Origin: CAYZHM01 sp964478225
GTDB lineage: Bacteria > Pseudomonadota > Alphaproteobacteria > Micavibrionales > Micavibrionaceae
Direction of reading: 5' to 3'
Assembly (NCBI GenBank): GCA_964478225.1
Contig: CAYZHM010000003.1
Coordinates: 168,278-232,277 of the forward strand
DNA length: 64,000 nucleotides
Shown: positions 17,163 through 26,122 of the stretch, piece after piece
How positions within the stretch are numbered: position 1 is the stretch's first letter
Layout of the letters: each line of letters starts with the position of its first letter
Made by a program: the position numbers and the translations under genes
Notes under the pieces: generated by a model
Databases searched by the model: none
Seen by the model: only the letters and a program-made list of their open reading frames with translations
What the model was told of the DNA's origin: nothing

Positions 17163-17942
17163 TTAATCAAGCGTCTCTACTTTTATAGAGTCGATATCAT
17201 CTCTATACAGCGACGTAGGCGCAGCACCACCCTCAACGCTTTCATCAAATCCATTTTGGTCAACCTTAGCAAAGGGCGATTTGGTCGTGTTATCGAGTTG
17301 ATCACTATCCGCCGGCACAAAGTTTTGATCAACTTCCCCTGCAAGCTTCATATAACTAACAACCTGTTTAACATCAGGAATTGTCCGCGCCGTTTCAATG
17401 ACACGATTCAATTCCGCTCGTGTCTGCGCAACCCCCATCAGATAGACAATACCCTGCACAACATCAATATTATAGTTGATAGACTGAACATCCCGATCAA
17501 GCGTAATAGATGTACGAAGCCGCGTTGCAGCCCATGAATCGCGAGCAAAACCAATAATACCCTCACTGTCAGCCACGCGTATCTCATTAATCACCTGCTT
17601 AACACCCTCAGGCTTCCAGGCCATTCGCACAGCTTCAACCCTATGCTCAGGATTCTGCACAACACCTGTAATAAGGACACGCCCTTGATCAACCGTTAAG
17701 TCCAGCTTTCTGAAAATCTCAAAATCATGACGAAGCCACAAATCATTAATTTCCGCCTGAATCTTCGCATCACTCCACGCACGACTGAGCCCACCCTCCT
17801 GAGCTGCCGCAATCCCACCGGCAGCAGCAGCCCCTGTCAGAGCACCAGCCGCCGTACACGCACTCAACAAACAAGGCGTAAACAAAATCATAACCAAAGA
17901 AAAATAGCGCATAGCAGGTTTCTGAAAAAACATGACCCTCAT
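17163..17942 (-). CDS. BON-domain lipoprotein (OsmY/YraP-like)
   Basis: Probable outer-membrane lipoprotein of up to 259 residues with lipobox LLSAC, then a Gly/Ala-rich stretch and two BON domains (about residues 65-130 and 145-215; cores LDLTVDQGRVLITGVV and IDVVQGIVYLMGVA). Homologous YraP/DolP proteins support outer-membrane integrity. The ATG at 17942 overlaps the yraN stop codon (TAATG), which favours coupled translation; ATG codons at 17933 and 17912 would also leave a usable signal peptide. rsmI-yraN-BON is the same order as yraL-yraN-yraP in other proteobacteria. Confidence 0.88.
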   Translation of the reverse strand: MRVMFFQKPAMRYFSLVMILFTPCLLSACTAAGALTGAAAAGGIAAAQEGGLSRAWSDAKIQAEINDLWLRHDFEIFRKLDLTVDQGRVLITGVVQNPEHRVEAVRMAWKPEGVKQVINEIRVADSEGIIGFARDSWAATRLRTSITLDRDVQSINYNIDVVQGIVYLMGVAQTRAELNRVIETARTIPDVKQVVSYMKLAGEVDQNFVPADSDQLDNTTKSPFAKVDQNGFDESVEGGAAPTSLYRDDIDSIKVETLD

Positions 17943-18313
17943 TATGCGCGCGCAGCCCAGGCATTGTCCAGATGACAAATACGCAACGGCCCCGAAACTG
18001 CGATAGCATCAAATCGCACACAAGCACTGGAATAACGTGGGTTACAAGCCAAAAAATGCAGAACCGCTTGCTCAACGCGGTAACGGTTTTTCGTGTGGAT
18101 TGTTTCCCAAATTGCACCTTCCGAAACAGGAGCTTTACGATACTTAACCTCAACAGCGACCAATGTTCCCCGCTTGTATGCAATCAGGTCAATTTCACCC
18201 ACTGGACACTTATAACGTCGGCGCAAAATCCTGTATCCTTTCAACATCAAAAAAACCGCCGCCAAAGACTCCGCCCACAACCCAGCCTTGTAGGCCTTGA
18301 TTTTTTTGGTCAT
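17942..18313 (-). CDS. yraN: YraN family protein (UPF0102, predicted endonuclease-like)
   Basis: 123-residue protein with the UPF0102 signature: GLWAESLAAVFLMLKGYRIL followed by CPVGEIDLIAYKRGTLVAVEVKYRK. The E-x(n)-D-x(n)-ExK pattern in this stretch is the catalytic core of the restriction endonuclease fold. Biological role is not settled. The start overlaps the rsmI stop by 4 bases (ATGA) and the stop overlaps the next start, so all three genes form one operon. Confidence 0.93.
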   Translation of the reverse strand: MTKKIKAYKAGLWAESLAAVFLMLKGYRILRRRYKCPVGEIDLIAYKRGTLVAVEVKYRKAPVSEGAIWETIHTKNRYRVEQAVLHFLACNPRYSSACVRFDAIAVSGPLRICHLDNAWAARA

Positions 18314-19212
18314 GAATTTTCCCTTTTTATCTCCAATGCAAGATCATAAACATCAGAACTTTGCAGTCCAAATTTTTGTGATACGAGGCGAACCGCATCT
18401 TTTGTCTTCATGTCAACCAAAGCCTTTACCAAAGCCTCTTTTACCAATTGCATATGCACATCATTCCGGGTCTTTTTTTGCCCTTCGATGACAACAACAA
18501 TCTCACCCTTCGGCTCCCCACCATCCTCATAATAAGCAATCAATTCCGAAACAGCGCTACGCCGAATCTCTTCATGTAACTTCGTAAGCTCCCGGACAAC
18601 AGCAACCTTGCGATTGCCCATAACCTCGAAAACATCTCTAAGCATTTTTAAAATTCTCGCCGGCGATTCAAAAGCTATCAACGTATTTTCTGATAGCGCC
18701 CACTCCCTCAACACAGCCTGCCTTGCTGCTGTTTTTGATGGCAAAAATCCCAGGAATATAAACAGCTCACTCGGCAGCCCAGATAACTGCAAAGCCGTCA
18801 ATGGCGCATTCGCCCCCGGCAGACTCGTCAAATAGATTTCATTCTCAATACAAGCCTGAACCAGCTTATAGCCCGGATCTGATATTAAAGGCATCCCCGC
18901 ATCACTAACCACCGCGATCATCTGACCAGCTCGTGCCTGAGCAACAATATGCCCGCGGTCCTTTTCGGTACTATGGTCATTATAGACAAACAATGGCTTT
19001 GAAATCTCATAAGACTTTAAGAGCTTGCCTGTAACGCGTTTGTCTTCACACACCACAAGATCAGCACGTGACAAAACTTCCAGCGCCCTCACCGTAATGT
19101 CGGCCAGATTACCAATCGGCGTGGAAACAAGATAAATTCCCGCTGGCATATGTTGGTTTTTACATGCAGGGAGTAGCCAAGGCTTTTGTTTTTCGGTACT
19201 GTGATCAGACAT
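18310..19212 (-). CDS. rsmI: 16S rRNA 2'-O-ribose C1402 methyltransferase
   Basis: Methylates the 2'-OH of C1402 in 16S rRNA using SAM. The 300-residue protein has the tetrapyrrole-methylase-type fold: GIYLVSTPIGNLADITVRALEVL near the N-terminus, CEDKRVTGKLL, VSDAGMPLISDPGYKLV (the SAM-binding DAG motif) and a PGANAPLTALQLSGL stretch, all RsmI hallmarks. The first 20 residues before MPAGIYLV are extra, so a start at the second Met is possible. It is divergent from the LpoA-like gene with a 37-base gap, a conserved arrangement. Confidence 0.96.
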   Translation of the reverse strand: MSDHSTEKQKPWLLPACKNQHMPAGIYLVSTPIGNLADITVRALEVLSRADLVVCEDKRVTGKLLKSYEISKPLFVYNDHSTEKDRGHIVAQARAGQMIAVVSDAGMPLISDPGYKLVQACIENEIYLTSLPGANAPLTALQLSGLPSELFIFLGFLPSKTAARQAVLREWALSENTLIAFESPARILKMLRDVFEVMGNRKVAVVRELTKLHEEIRRSAVSELIAYYEDGGEPKGEIVVVIEGQKKTRNDVHMQLVKEALVKALVDMKTKDAVRLVSQKFGLQSSDVYDLALEIKRENS

Positions 19213-19249
19213 CTCAAACCATTAATTTTTTTTACGAGCATAACGAACC

Positions 19250-20599
19250 ATGCGCAAAAATAACACTCTCTTTCTCTCCATATTGACAATCCTCGGACTT
19301 TTCATCCTTTCTGCCTGTGGAGGGGGAAATGGCTACACCTTTCAACCATGGGAATTTAATCGTGACGAAGCCCAGACAGCGCAAGAAGCTCCTGGACAGA
19401 TTTCCGATCTGTCGGACTTAGCCAAGACTCAACAAGGTCAAACACCACAAGGGCCACAGGTAAGCGGACCTCAAACACAAATCCCTCAAGGTTCGTATAC
19501 GCCTGCCATTCCGTCCAATTTACCTCCAGTCAAAGTAGGTCTGCTTCTACCCCTCAGCGGCAAACACCAGGAACTTGGCCAAGCTCTTTTGCAGTCTGCA
19601 CAAATGGCGCTATTCGACATAGGCTACGATGCTTTTGAATTAATGCCTCGAGACACCAAAGGCACCCCCGACGGCGCGAGACAAGCAGCAAAAAGCGCCC
19701 TCGCAGATGGGGCACAATTAATCCTTGGTCCTGTCTTTGCCGATTCGGTACGCGCAGTTAAAGAAGCCACATCCTCCAGCAAAGTCAGCGTCATAGCCTT
19801 TTCAACCAACTGGTCACTCGCGGGAGGCAACACCTACATCATGGGCTTCCTCCCCTTCGACCAAATTGAACGCATTCTGGGCTACGCTGGACACAACAAT
19901 CTCAATCGCATCGCCATCTTGGCGCCCAATTCAGAATATGGCCGCGTGGTTACATCCTCTACCACATCAATCGCGCCACAAATCGGACTGCAAATCATAA
20001 AAAATCGTACCTTCCCGGAAAACAACAGCAATTTGTCTTCTGTCGTACGCGAATTTTCGGGTTACGCAGAACAAAATCCTCAAGCCCCCATCTCCCAACC
20101 CAAACCGTTTGACGCTGTATTCATGCCTGTTGGCGGGGAATCAGCCATCGCAATCGCAGGCCTGCTCAGTGAATATGGTCTACAACCCAACGAAGTGCGC
20201 AGACTTGGAACAGGTCTTTTTGACGACATGTCACTGGCTTCAGAAAGCAGCCTCAGCGGAGGCTTGTTTGCCGCCCCTTCTCCAAATCTCCGCGCTGATT
20301 TTGAGCGCCGCTTCCGCACAACATACGGCTATGTCCCACCGCGCCTCTCAACTCTCGCTTATGATGCAACGGCTCTGGCTGCTGTCCTTGCCGAACGCGG
20401 ACTTAGAGCATCAGGAAGGCCTGCTTTTGACCGGGAATCAATCAGCAATCCAAATGGTTTCGCCGGCATAGACGGGATTTTCCGCTTCCGTCCAAACGGA
20501 ACAGCCGAACGTGGACTCGCAGTTTTGGAATTCAGAAATGGACAAATTAGAATTGTGGAAGACGCTCCAAAAACCTTCCAGCAATATCGGCCGTTCTAA
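19250..20599 (+). CDS. LpoA/YraM-like lipoprotein, penicillin-binding protein activator
   Basis: Outer-membrane lipoprotein with a periplasmic binding protein fold. The 449-residue product has lipobox LSAC (Cys about 23), a Gln/Pro-rich linker (residues about 40-85, many GP and TPQ), and a Peripla_BP_6-type domain from about residue 90 (VKVGLLLPLSGKHQELGQALLQSAQMALFD). In Escherichia coli LpoA activates PBP1a; that function here is inferred from the fold and from the divergent rsmI-yraN neighbours. No good ribosome binding site is visible before the ATG. Confidence 0.88.
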   Translation: MRKNNTLFLSILTILGLFILSACGGGNGYTFQPWEFNRDEAQTAQEAPGQISDLSDLAKTQQGQTPQGPQVSGPQTQIPQGSYTPAIPSNLPPVKVGLLLPLSGKHQELGQALLQSAQMALFDIGYDAFELMPRDTKGTPDGARQAAKSALADGAQLILGPVFADSVRAVKEATSSSKVSVIAFSTNWSLAGGNTYIMGFLPFDQIERILGYAGHNNLNRIAILAPNSEYGRVVTSSTTSIAPQIGLQIIKNRTFPENNSNLSSVVREFSGYAEQNPQAPISQPKPFDAVFMPVGGESAIAIAGLLSEYGLQPNEVRRLGTGLFDDMSLASESSLSGGLFAAPSPNLRADFERRFRTTYGYVPPRLSTLAYDATALAAVLAERGLRASGRPAFDRESISNPNGFAGIDGIFRFRPNGTAERGLAVLEFRNGQIRIVEDAPKTFQQYRPF

Positions 20600-20602
20600 T
20601 AA

Positions 20603-21520
20603 CTACGCCGCTTTAATCGCCGCCATCCGTTTTTGCATCGCGCCAAAAATTTCGCGCGGCACGTTGACTTTGCAATAGCTCTCGAGCCCCTTAAATCCAG
20701 GGAATGAATTCGCCTCACAAATCGTGTATCCATTCTCATCAAAGAGCAAATCAATCCCGGCAACCTGAAGATTCAAAATCTCTGCTGTTTTCACAGCCAA
20801 CTCTTCAGCCCGCGCATCAAGCTCAATTTCAATACCGTACCCACCTTGAGAGATGTTTGCTTTAAAATCGTCTCCACCCGCACGGCGCTCCATCGATGCA
20901 ATAACTTTGCCGTCTACCACAAAAGCACGAATGTCTCTTCCCTTACTCATCGCAATAAACTTTTGGAAGATCAGCTGAATATTCGGATTGGTTTCTCCGA
21001 TCAGGGCCATCAGATCAACAAAGTTCTTGTGGTTCTCCATCAAGAAAACACCTGTCCCGTTGACCCCCAGCAAAGTCTTAACCACGATAGGAAATCCTAT
21101 CTTTTGCTCTATCAACTCAATATTGACCGGAAACTTTGCCAGCATTGTCGGAGGCGTAGGAATGCCCGCCTCAATCAAAGCCTGATGCGTATGCAACTTA
21201 TCAGCAACCAACTCAATGGATGCGGAATTGTTAAACACTTTCACGCCCAAGCGCTCGAACTGACGGATAATTGCCAACGGAAAATATCCCGTATCAACGA
21301 CATAGGTCCGCGGCAAAAGAAAATCAGGCAGTGGCGTTGGCTGACCGTCGATCAACATCGAACCACGATCTTCTTCCGTGACAAGCAAATCAAATTGCTC
21401 CGGATTAAAGACCTTTACATCAATGCCCATCTCGCGGCCTTCAGAAAGAAAACGACGCACCTCAAACGCTTCTGATGACGGCGCTTCAATTTCTTCATTA
21501 AATAAAATCCAAACTTCCAT
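20603..21520 (-). CDS. RimK-type ATP-grasp ligase
   Basis: 305-residue cytoplasmic ATP-grasp protein. The middle and C-terminal parts carry the ATP-grasp core (FPIVVKTLLGVNGTGVFLM, QKFIAMSKGRDIRAFVVDGKVIASM, and the metal-binding AGIDLLFDENGYTICEANSFPGF). This arrangement matches RimK, LysX and related amino-acid ligases that add Glu or similar residues to a protein or small molecule. The substrate cannot be told. It converges on the LpoA-like gene, only 3 bases away, and has a 224-base gap to tetR. Confidence 0.85.
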   Translation of the reverse strand: MEVWILFNEEIEAPSSEAFEVRRFLSEGREMGIDVKVFNPEQFDLLVTEEDRGSMLIDGQPTPLPDFLLPRTYVVDTGYFPLAIIRQFERLGVKVFNNSASIELVADKLHTHQALIEAGIPTPPTMLAKFPVNIELIEQKIGFPIVVKTLLGVNGTGVFLMENHKNFVDLMALIGETNPNIQLIFQKFIAMSKGRDIRAFVVDGKVIASMERRAGGDDFKANISQGGYGIEIELDARAEELAVKTAEILNLQVAGIDLLFDENGYTICEANSFPGFKGLESYCKVNVPREIFGAMQKRMAAIKAA

Positions 21521-21744
21521 TTCCCACCTTTTTCTTATGGCAATTTACAAGCGGCACAGTGTAGCGCAAAAAAAACCTGCTGACAAACATCAATATAGAG
21601 CATGTCTTTTTGTAAAAAAAATCACGCAAAAAAAATTAAATTTCTGTCTTGCATTTTAAAACACGTCGACTAAGATCACCTCATCCAAATACGAAACGAC
21701 TAGTTTACTTTTACCTTAGGAAACCCGGAAAGGACTTGCCGATC

Positions 21745-22431
21745 ATGCCTGAATACAGCCCTAACATAACAACAGATCTGTTCGAAAGCGATATCGCCCA
21801 AGACAACAAAATAAGCATCAAAGTTGTCGAGAACAGCGCACAAGAAGATGACAAAAATGAAAACCGTAAAGGGCGTCCCCGCTCGGAAAAATCCCGCAAG
21901 GCAATTTTGAAGGCAACCAACGCTCTTCTACTTCATCAATCAGTCCAGGAACTCAGCATCGAAGCCATCGCCAAAAAGGCAAAAGTCGGTAAGACCACTA
22001 TTTACCGTTGGTGGTCAAACAAAACCGCCGTTGTCATGGATGCCTTGATTGAACAACCTGGCATGAATGCGGCGATGCCGACACCAAAGAACAACACTGA
22101 AGCCGTTATCATGCAGTTGGAAAAATTGATCCGCCTGCTTCATTCCAAAAACGGCGAGACCATCGCACAACTTTTCAGCGAAGCCCAAGGCAGCGCTGAA
22201 TCGTTAAAAATCTTCGAGGAAAACTTCCTCTCGCCTTTAATCGACGCAATTGAATTCAGCGTCCAAGAAGGTCAAAAAGATCGCGAGTTCAACCCAAACA
22301 TCAACAGCAAGCTTGCTGTCGACATACTATGCGGCCCAATCTTCTTCCGCCTGATGTCACGTCCGGCCGATCTGGATGAAAAATTCCAGGAAACATGGCC
22401 CCGCGAAGCAGCACGCCTGATTAGCGCTTAA
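21745..22431 (+). CDS. TetR/AcrR family transcriptional regulator
   Basis: 228-residue one-component regulator. An acidic N-terminal tail of about 45 residues is followed by a basic GRPRSEKSRKAILKAT segment and a TetR helix-turn-helix (about 50-95; IEAIAKKAKVGKTTIYRWWSNKTAVVMDAL). The C-terminal ligand domain ends RPADLDEKFQETWPREAARL, as in the TetR_C_11 type. The frame extends to a TTG at 21649, but the ATG at 21745 with AAGGA before it is better. A large inverted repeat (22449-22494) lies just after it and may be its operator. Confidence 0.9.
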   Translation: MPEYSPNITTDLFESDIAQDNKISIKVVENSAQEDDKNENRKGRPRSEKSRKAILKATNALLLHQSVQELSIEAIAKKAKVGKTTIYRWWSNKTAVVMDALIEQPGMNAAMPTPKNNTEAVIMQLEKLIRLLHSKNGETIAQLFSEAQGSAESLKIFEENFLSPLIDAIEFSVQEGQKDREFNPNINSKLAVDILCGPIFFRLMSRPADLDEKFQETWPREAARLISA

Positions 22432-22448
22432 TAGAAGCATATTTACCC

Positions 22449-22494
22449 TTTTCAAAGACACGGCCAGTCCATTAAACTGGTCGTGTCATGAAAA
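22449..22494. promoter_or_regulatory. long inverted repeat spanning the start codon of the MscS-like gene
   Basis: A 12-base arm GACACGGCCAGT (22457-22468) pairs with ACTGGTCGTGTC (22476-22487), with one G:T, around a 7-base loop; the stem continues past a small bulge with TTTTCA (22449-22454) and TGAAAA (22489-22494). The ATG at 22488 lies within the stem. It could be a TetR operator, a translation-blocking hairpin, or a weak terminator of tetR, though no T tract follows. Confidence 0.6.
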
Positions 22495-23774
22495 ACTTTA
22501 AACCAGAAGACGTTTACAAGATGCTCCAAAAATGGGGCGAACAATATGTCTGGTCTACCGACACACTTTATCAAGCACTCATCCTCCTTGGATCCTTCAT
22601 CCTCGGCACACTGGCCTACAGCATAATTAAAGGCCGTATCGAAAAGTCAATCGATAACCTAAAAATCCCCCTCCGCATCAAAAGAATACTCAAACATCTT
22701 CAACGCCTAATTTCACCTCTTTTTATGCTCCTGATTGCTTATCCAGCATCACAAATCGCGGCCACCGAAGCTGTGGGCCTAAACATAAGCTTTATCGATG
22801 GCGCAATAAAACTTATCGCCGCGTGGATTGTAATCCGCATCGCCGTGGAGGTTATCGAAAACCAAATCGTCCGCAACTTCTTTGCCGTTTCAATTTGGGC
22901 TATCGCAGCCCTTAGCATTTTCAATGTCCTGCCGGAAACAATGAACGCCCTTGATGCTTTCGGCTTCAACATCGGAGCATTTCGTTTCTCTGCCCTCGTC
23001 GTGATCCAAGGTGCCTTCCTGCTCTTTGTCTTGCTGTACGTAGCCATGTTCATATCAACTTTCGTCGAGAGACAGGTCCTAAGAACAAAAAGCATGACAA
23101 GATCTTCTCAAGTTCTTGTCGCCAAAATCATCCGCATCCTGTTAATGACACTTGCCTTCGTCATCGCAATCACAGCAGCAGGAATTGATCTTTCAATATT
23201 CGCCGTTCTTTCAGGCGCTATCGGCTTGGGGATCGGTTTTGGTCTACAAAAAGTTGTCTCCAATCTCTTTTCAGGCATGCTCCTGCTAATGGACAAATCC
23301 ATCCAACCTGGCGACGTTATCGAGCTGGAGGACAGCAAGACATTTGGATGGGTTAAAACAATGGGCGCGCGCTACATTGAAATCGTGACTCGCGACAACA
23401 AGTCCTATCTCATACCGAATGAAGACTTTGTTACACACCGGGTCGTTAACTGGTCTCATGGAAACGATCGCCTCGTCCGCATCAGCGTACCCTTCGGCGT
23501 GCATTACGATTCTGACATCCATAAAGTGATCGAATTGGCAAAAAAGGCCGCCACAAAACCCTCACGCGTCGTTGAAACTCCAGAACCCGTATGCTGGATC
23601 ACTGACTTCGGCGACAATTCCGTCAATTTCACTCTACGATTCTGGATTAAAGACGCCGAAGCTGGCGTATCCAACGTGAAAGGTGAAGTCTACCTTTCAT
23701 TATGGGATACCCTCAAAGAGCACAAAGTAGAAATCCCCTACCCTCAGCGCGTCGTCCACATGGCCAAGTCTTAA
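22488..23774 (+). CDS. MscS-family mechanosensitive ion channel
   Basis: 428-residue membrane protein. About five membrane helices fill residues 25-245, followed by the MscS pore helix and beta domain: GAIGLGIGFGLQKVVSNLFSGMLLLMDKSIQPGDVIEL (about 242-280), the core signature of the family, and then a C-terminal cytoplasmic domain ending IPYPQRVVHM, where IPxPQ is typical. It releases solutes on hypo-osmotic stress. The upstream stem (22449-22494) covers the start codon and leaves no free ribosome binding site; the next in-frame ATG is 22521. Its stop overlaps the katG stop region by 4 bases on the other strand. Confidence 0.92.
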   Translation: MKNFKPEDVYKMLQKWGEQYVWSTDTLYQALILLGSFILGTLAYSIIKGRIEKSIDNLKIPLRIKRILKHLQRLISPLFMLLIAYPASQIAATEAVGLNISFIDGAIKLIAAWIVIRIAVEVIENQIVRNFFAVSIWAIAALSIFNVLPETMNALDAFGFNIGAFRFSALVVIQGAFLLFVLLYVAMFISTFVERQVLRTKSMTRSSQVLVAKIIRILLMTLAFVIAITAAGIDLSIFAVLSGAIGLGIGFGLQKVVSNLFSGMLLLMDKSIQPGDVIELEDSKTFGWVKTMGARYIEIVTRDNKSYLIPNEDFVTHRVVNWSHGNDRLVRISVPFGVHYDSDIHKVIELAKKAATKPSRVVETPEPVCWITDFGDNSVNFTLRFWIKDAEAGVSNVKGEVYLSLWDTLKEHKVEIPYPQRVVHMAKS

Positions 23775-25987
23775 GCATAGCTTGGATCGAGATCAAACCG
23801 ATCTAGATTCATCACCTTGGTCCACGCCGCTACGAAATCCTTCACGAATTTCTCCTTAGCATCATCCGAAGCATACACTTCAGAAATCGCCCGTAACTCA
23901 GAGTTCGACCCGAAGATCAGATCCACGCGCGTACCGGTCCACTTAACCTTTCCGCTCTTGCGATCGCGGCCCTCAAACTCGGTGTCCTTACCCGAAATAG
24001 GCACCCATGTCGTGCTCATATCAATCAGATTGACAAAGAAATCGTTCGTGAGCTGACCGAGGCGATCCGTAAAGACCCCCTGCTTGGATCCTGCATAATT
24101 CGCACCAAGCACACGCAAACCGCCAACCAACACAGCCATCTCCGGCGCACTGAGATTCAGAAGCTGCGCCTTATCGACCAACATCTCTTCCGGCGAAATC
24201 GTATACTTTGCCTTCTGATAATTCCGAAACCCGTCAGCCACCGGCTCAAGGTAAGCAAACGCCTCGACATCGGTTTGCTCCTGACTCGCGTCACCGCGTC
24301 CTGGCGCAAACGGCACCTGTACATTATATCCAGCATCTTTGGCAGCCTTCTCAACCGCAGTACACCCCGCCAGCACAATCAAATCCGCCAACGACACGGA
24401 CTTACCAAAATCACTCTGGATTTTCTCCAGCGCACCCAGAACTTTTGAAAGTTTTTCCGGCTCATTCACCTGCCAGCCTTTCTGTGGCGCAAGCCTGAGG
24501 CGCGCCCCATTTGCCCCGCCACGCATATCCGAACCGCGGTATGTCGACGCCGACGCCCAGGCCGTGGATACCAGCTCGGACACTGACAACCCCGACGCCA
24601 GAATTTTCTCCTTCAGCGCCGCAATATCCTTATCACTCAGCGTATAATCAACCTTAGGAACTGGATCTTGCCAAATCAATTCCTCACCCGGCACCTCTTT
24701 ACCCAGATAGCGCACAATCGGCCCCATATCGCGGTGTGTTAACTTAAACCATGCCCGCGCAAACGCATCCGCAAATTCTGCTGGGTTCTCATGGAAACGT
24801 TTTGAAATCGGTCCATAAATTGGGTCCATCCGCATCGCCATATCCGCCGTGCTCATCATAGGCATGACTTTCTTCGACGGGTCATGCGCCGCGGGCGGCA
24901 TATCCTCTTCCTTGATATTCTTGGGCTTCCACTGTTGCGCACCGGCCTGACTTTTCACAAGCTCCCACTCATGCCCGAACAACATATCGAAATAGCCATT
25001 ATCCCATTGCGTCGGGTTCGTCGTCCACGCTCCTTCCAAGCCACTGGTGATCGTATCGCCGCCCTTTCCGCTGTTATAACTGCTAAGCCAGCCCATACCC
25101 TGCGCCTCAATCGGCGCAGCTTCCGGCTCAGGCCCAACATGCGACGCAGATCCCGCGCCATGACATTTCCCAAACGTATGACCACCGGCCACCAGCGCCA
25201 CAGTCTCCTCATCATTCATAGCCATCCGCCCGAATGTCTCGCGGATATCTTTCGCCGAAGCCAGCGGATCCGGATTCCCGTCCGGCCCTTCTGGGTTCAC
25301 ATAGATAAGCCCCATCTGCACTGCAGCCAATGGGTTCTCCAATTCACGCTCGCCGGAATAACGGCTGTCCCGCTTGTCGCTGGTCGCCAGCCATTCTTTT
25401 TCCGACCCCCAGTAAACATCTTCCTCGGAATGCCAGATATCAACGCGCCCGCCGCCAAACCCGAACGTTTTAAAGCCCATCGATTCCAGCGCGCAGTTCC
25501 CGGCCAAAATCATCAAATCACCCCAGGAAATTTTCTGCCCGTATTTTTTCTTGATCGGCCACAATAACAAACGCGCCTTATCAAGGTTCCCGTTATCCGG
25601 CCAGCTATTAAGCGGTGCAAAACGCTGGTTCCCGGTTCCGCCACCGCCGCGCCCGTCGGAAACCCGGTAAGATCCGGCACTATGCCATGCCATACGGATA
25701 AACAATCCGCCATAATGACCGTAATCGGCTGGCCACCATTCCTGAGAATCTTTCATCAAACCGTATAAATCCTTCTTCAACGCATCCAGATCCAGCGCCT
25801 TAAACGCTTCAACATAATTAAACGCTTGCCCCATCGGATTGGACGCCGGAGGCTGCTGACGCAAAATATTCAGCTTCAGTTGATTGGGCCACCAATCCCG
25901 GTTCGTAGCGCCTGAAGCATGCTGTTGCGGCGGGCCTGAAAACGGACATTGACCTTGATTAATAGATTTCAAAACGGCTTGCGGCAT
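23771..25987 (-). CDS. katG: bifunctional catalase-peroxidase
   Basis: Haem enzyme that destroys hydrogen peroxide by catalase and peroxidase activity. The 738-residue length is normal, with two peroxidase-like domains. Distal site RMAWHSAGSYR (Trp and His of the active site, about residues 98-108), proximal VALVAGGHTFGKCHG (about 260-275) and the second-domain motif STAWASASTYRGSDMRGG are intact. AGGAG lies before the ATG. It is divergent from an OxyR-like regulator with 135 bases between, the classic pair. On the minus strand TTGATG-N17-TTATGT in the gap may be its promoter. Confidence 0.98.
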   Translation of the reverse strand: MPQAVLKSINQGQCPFSGPPQQHASGATNRDWWPNQLKLNILRQQPPASNPMGQAFNYVEAFKALDLDALKKDLYGLMKDSQEWWPADYGHYGGLFIRMAWHSAGSYRVSDGRGGGGTGNQRFAPLNSWPDNGNLDKARLLLWPIKKKYGQKISWGDLMILAGNCALESMGFKTFGFGGGRVDIWHSEEDVYWGSEKEWLATSDKRDSRYSGERELENPLAAVQMGLIYVNPEGPDGNPDPLASAKDIRETFGRMAMNDEETVALVAGGHTFGKCHGAGSASHVGPEPEAAPIEAQGMGWLSSYNSGKGGDTITSGLEGAWTTNPTQWDNGYFDMLFGHEWELVKSQAGAQQWKPKNIKEEDMPPAAHDPSKKVMPMMSTADMAMRMDPIYGPISKRFHENPAEFADAFARAWFKLTHRDMGPIVRYLGKEVPGEELIWQDPVPKVDYTLSDKDIAALKEKILASGLSVSELVSTAWASASTYRGSDMRGGANGARLRLAPQKGWQVNEPEKLSKVLGALEKIQSDFGKSVSLADLIVLAGCTAVEKAAKDAGYNVQVPFAPGRGDASQEQTDVEAFAYLEPVADGFRNYQKAKYTISPEEMLVDKAQLLNLSAPEMAVLVGGLRVLGANYAGSKQGVFTDRLGQLTNDFFVNLIDMSTTWVPISGKDTEFEGRDRKSGKVKWTGTRVDLIFGSNSELRAISEVYASDDAKEKFVKDFVAAWTKVMNLDRFDLDPSYA

Positions 25988-26076
25988 GATTCATCTCCTG
26001 AAATTTAAAAATTCAAACATAAAGAAAATGAAAGATTCGCATCAAAAACACCAATGATAATTTTGACTACATACTA

Positions 26077-26105
26077 TTGAAAAAATCGATTATACATTAT
26101 ATAAA
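26077..26105 (+). promoter_or_regulatory. predicted sigma-70 promoter of the oxyR-like gene
   Basis: TTGAAA at 26077-26082, a 17-base spacer and TATAAA at 26100-26105 put the expected start of transcription about 12 bases before the ATG at 26123. The AT-rich katG-oxyR gap should also hold OxyR sites; I could not delimit a full four-part ATAG motif. Confidence 0.45.
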
Positions 26106-26122
26106 CTTCAAAAATTATCGAT

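Noticed and set aside
24884..25567. 227-codon open frame antisense to katG
   Set aside because: Fully inside katG on the other strand, Arg/Pro/His-rich, no start signal.
26050..26100. OxyR binding site in the katG-oxyR gap
   Set aside because: ATAA, CTAT-like pieces occur but not in a full ATAG-N7-CTAT-N7-ATAG-N7-CTAT spacing, so I do not claim a site.
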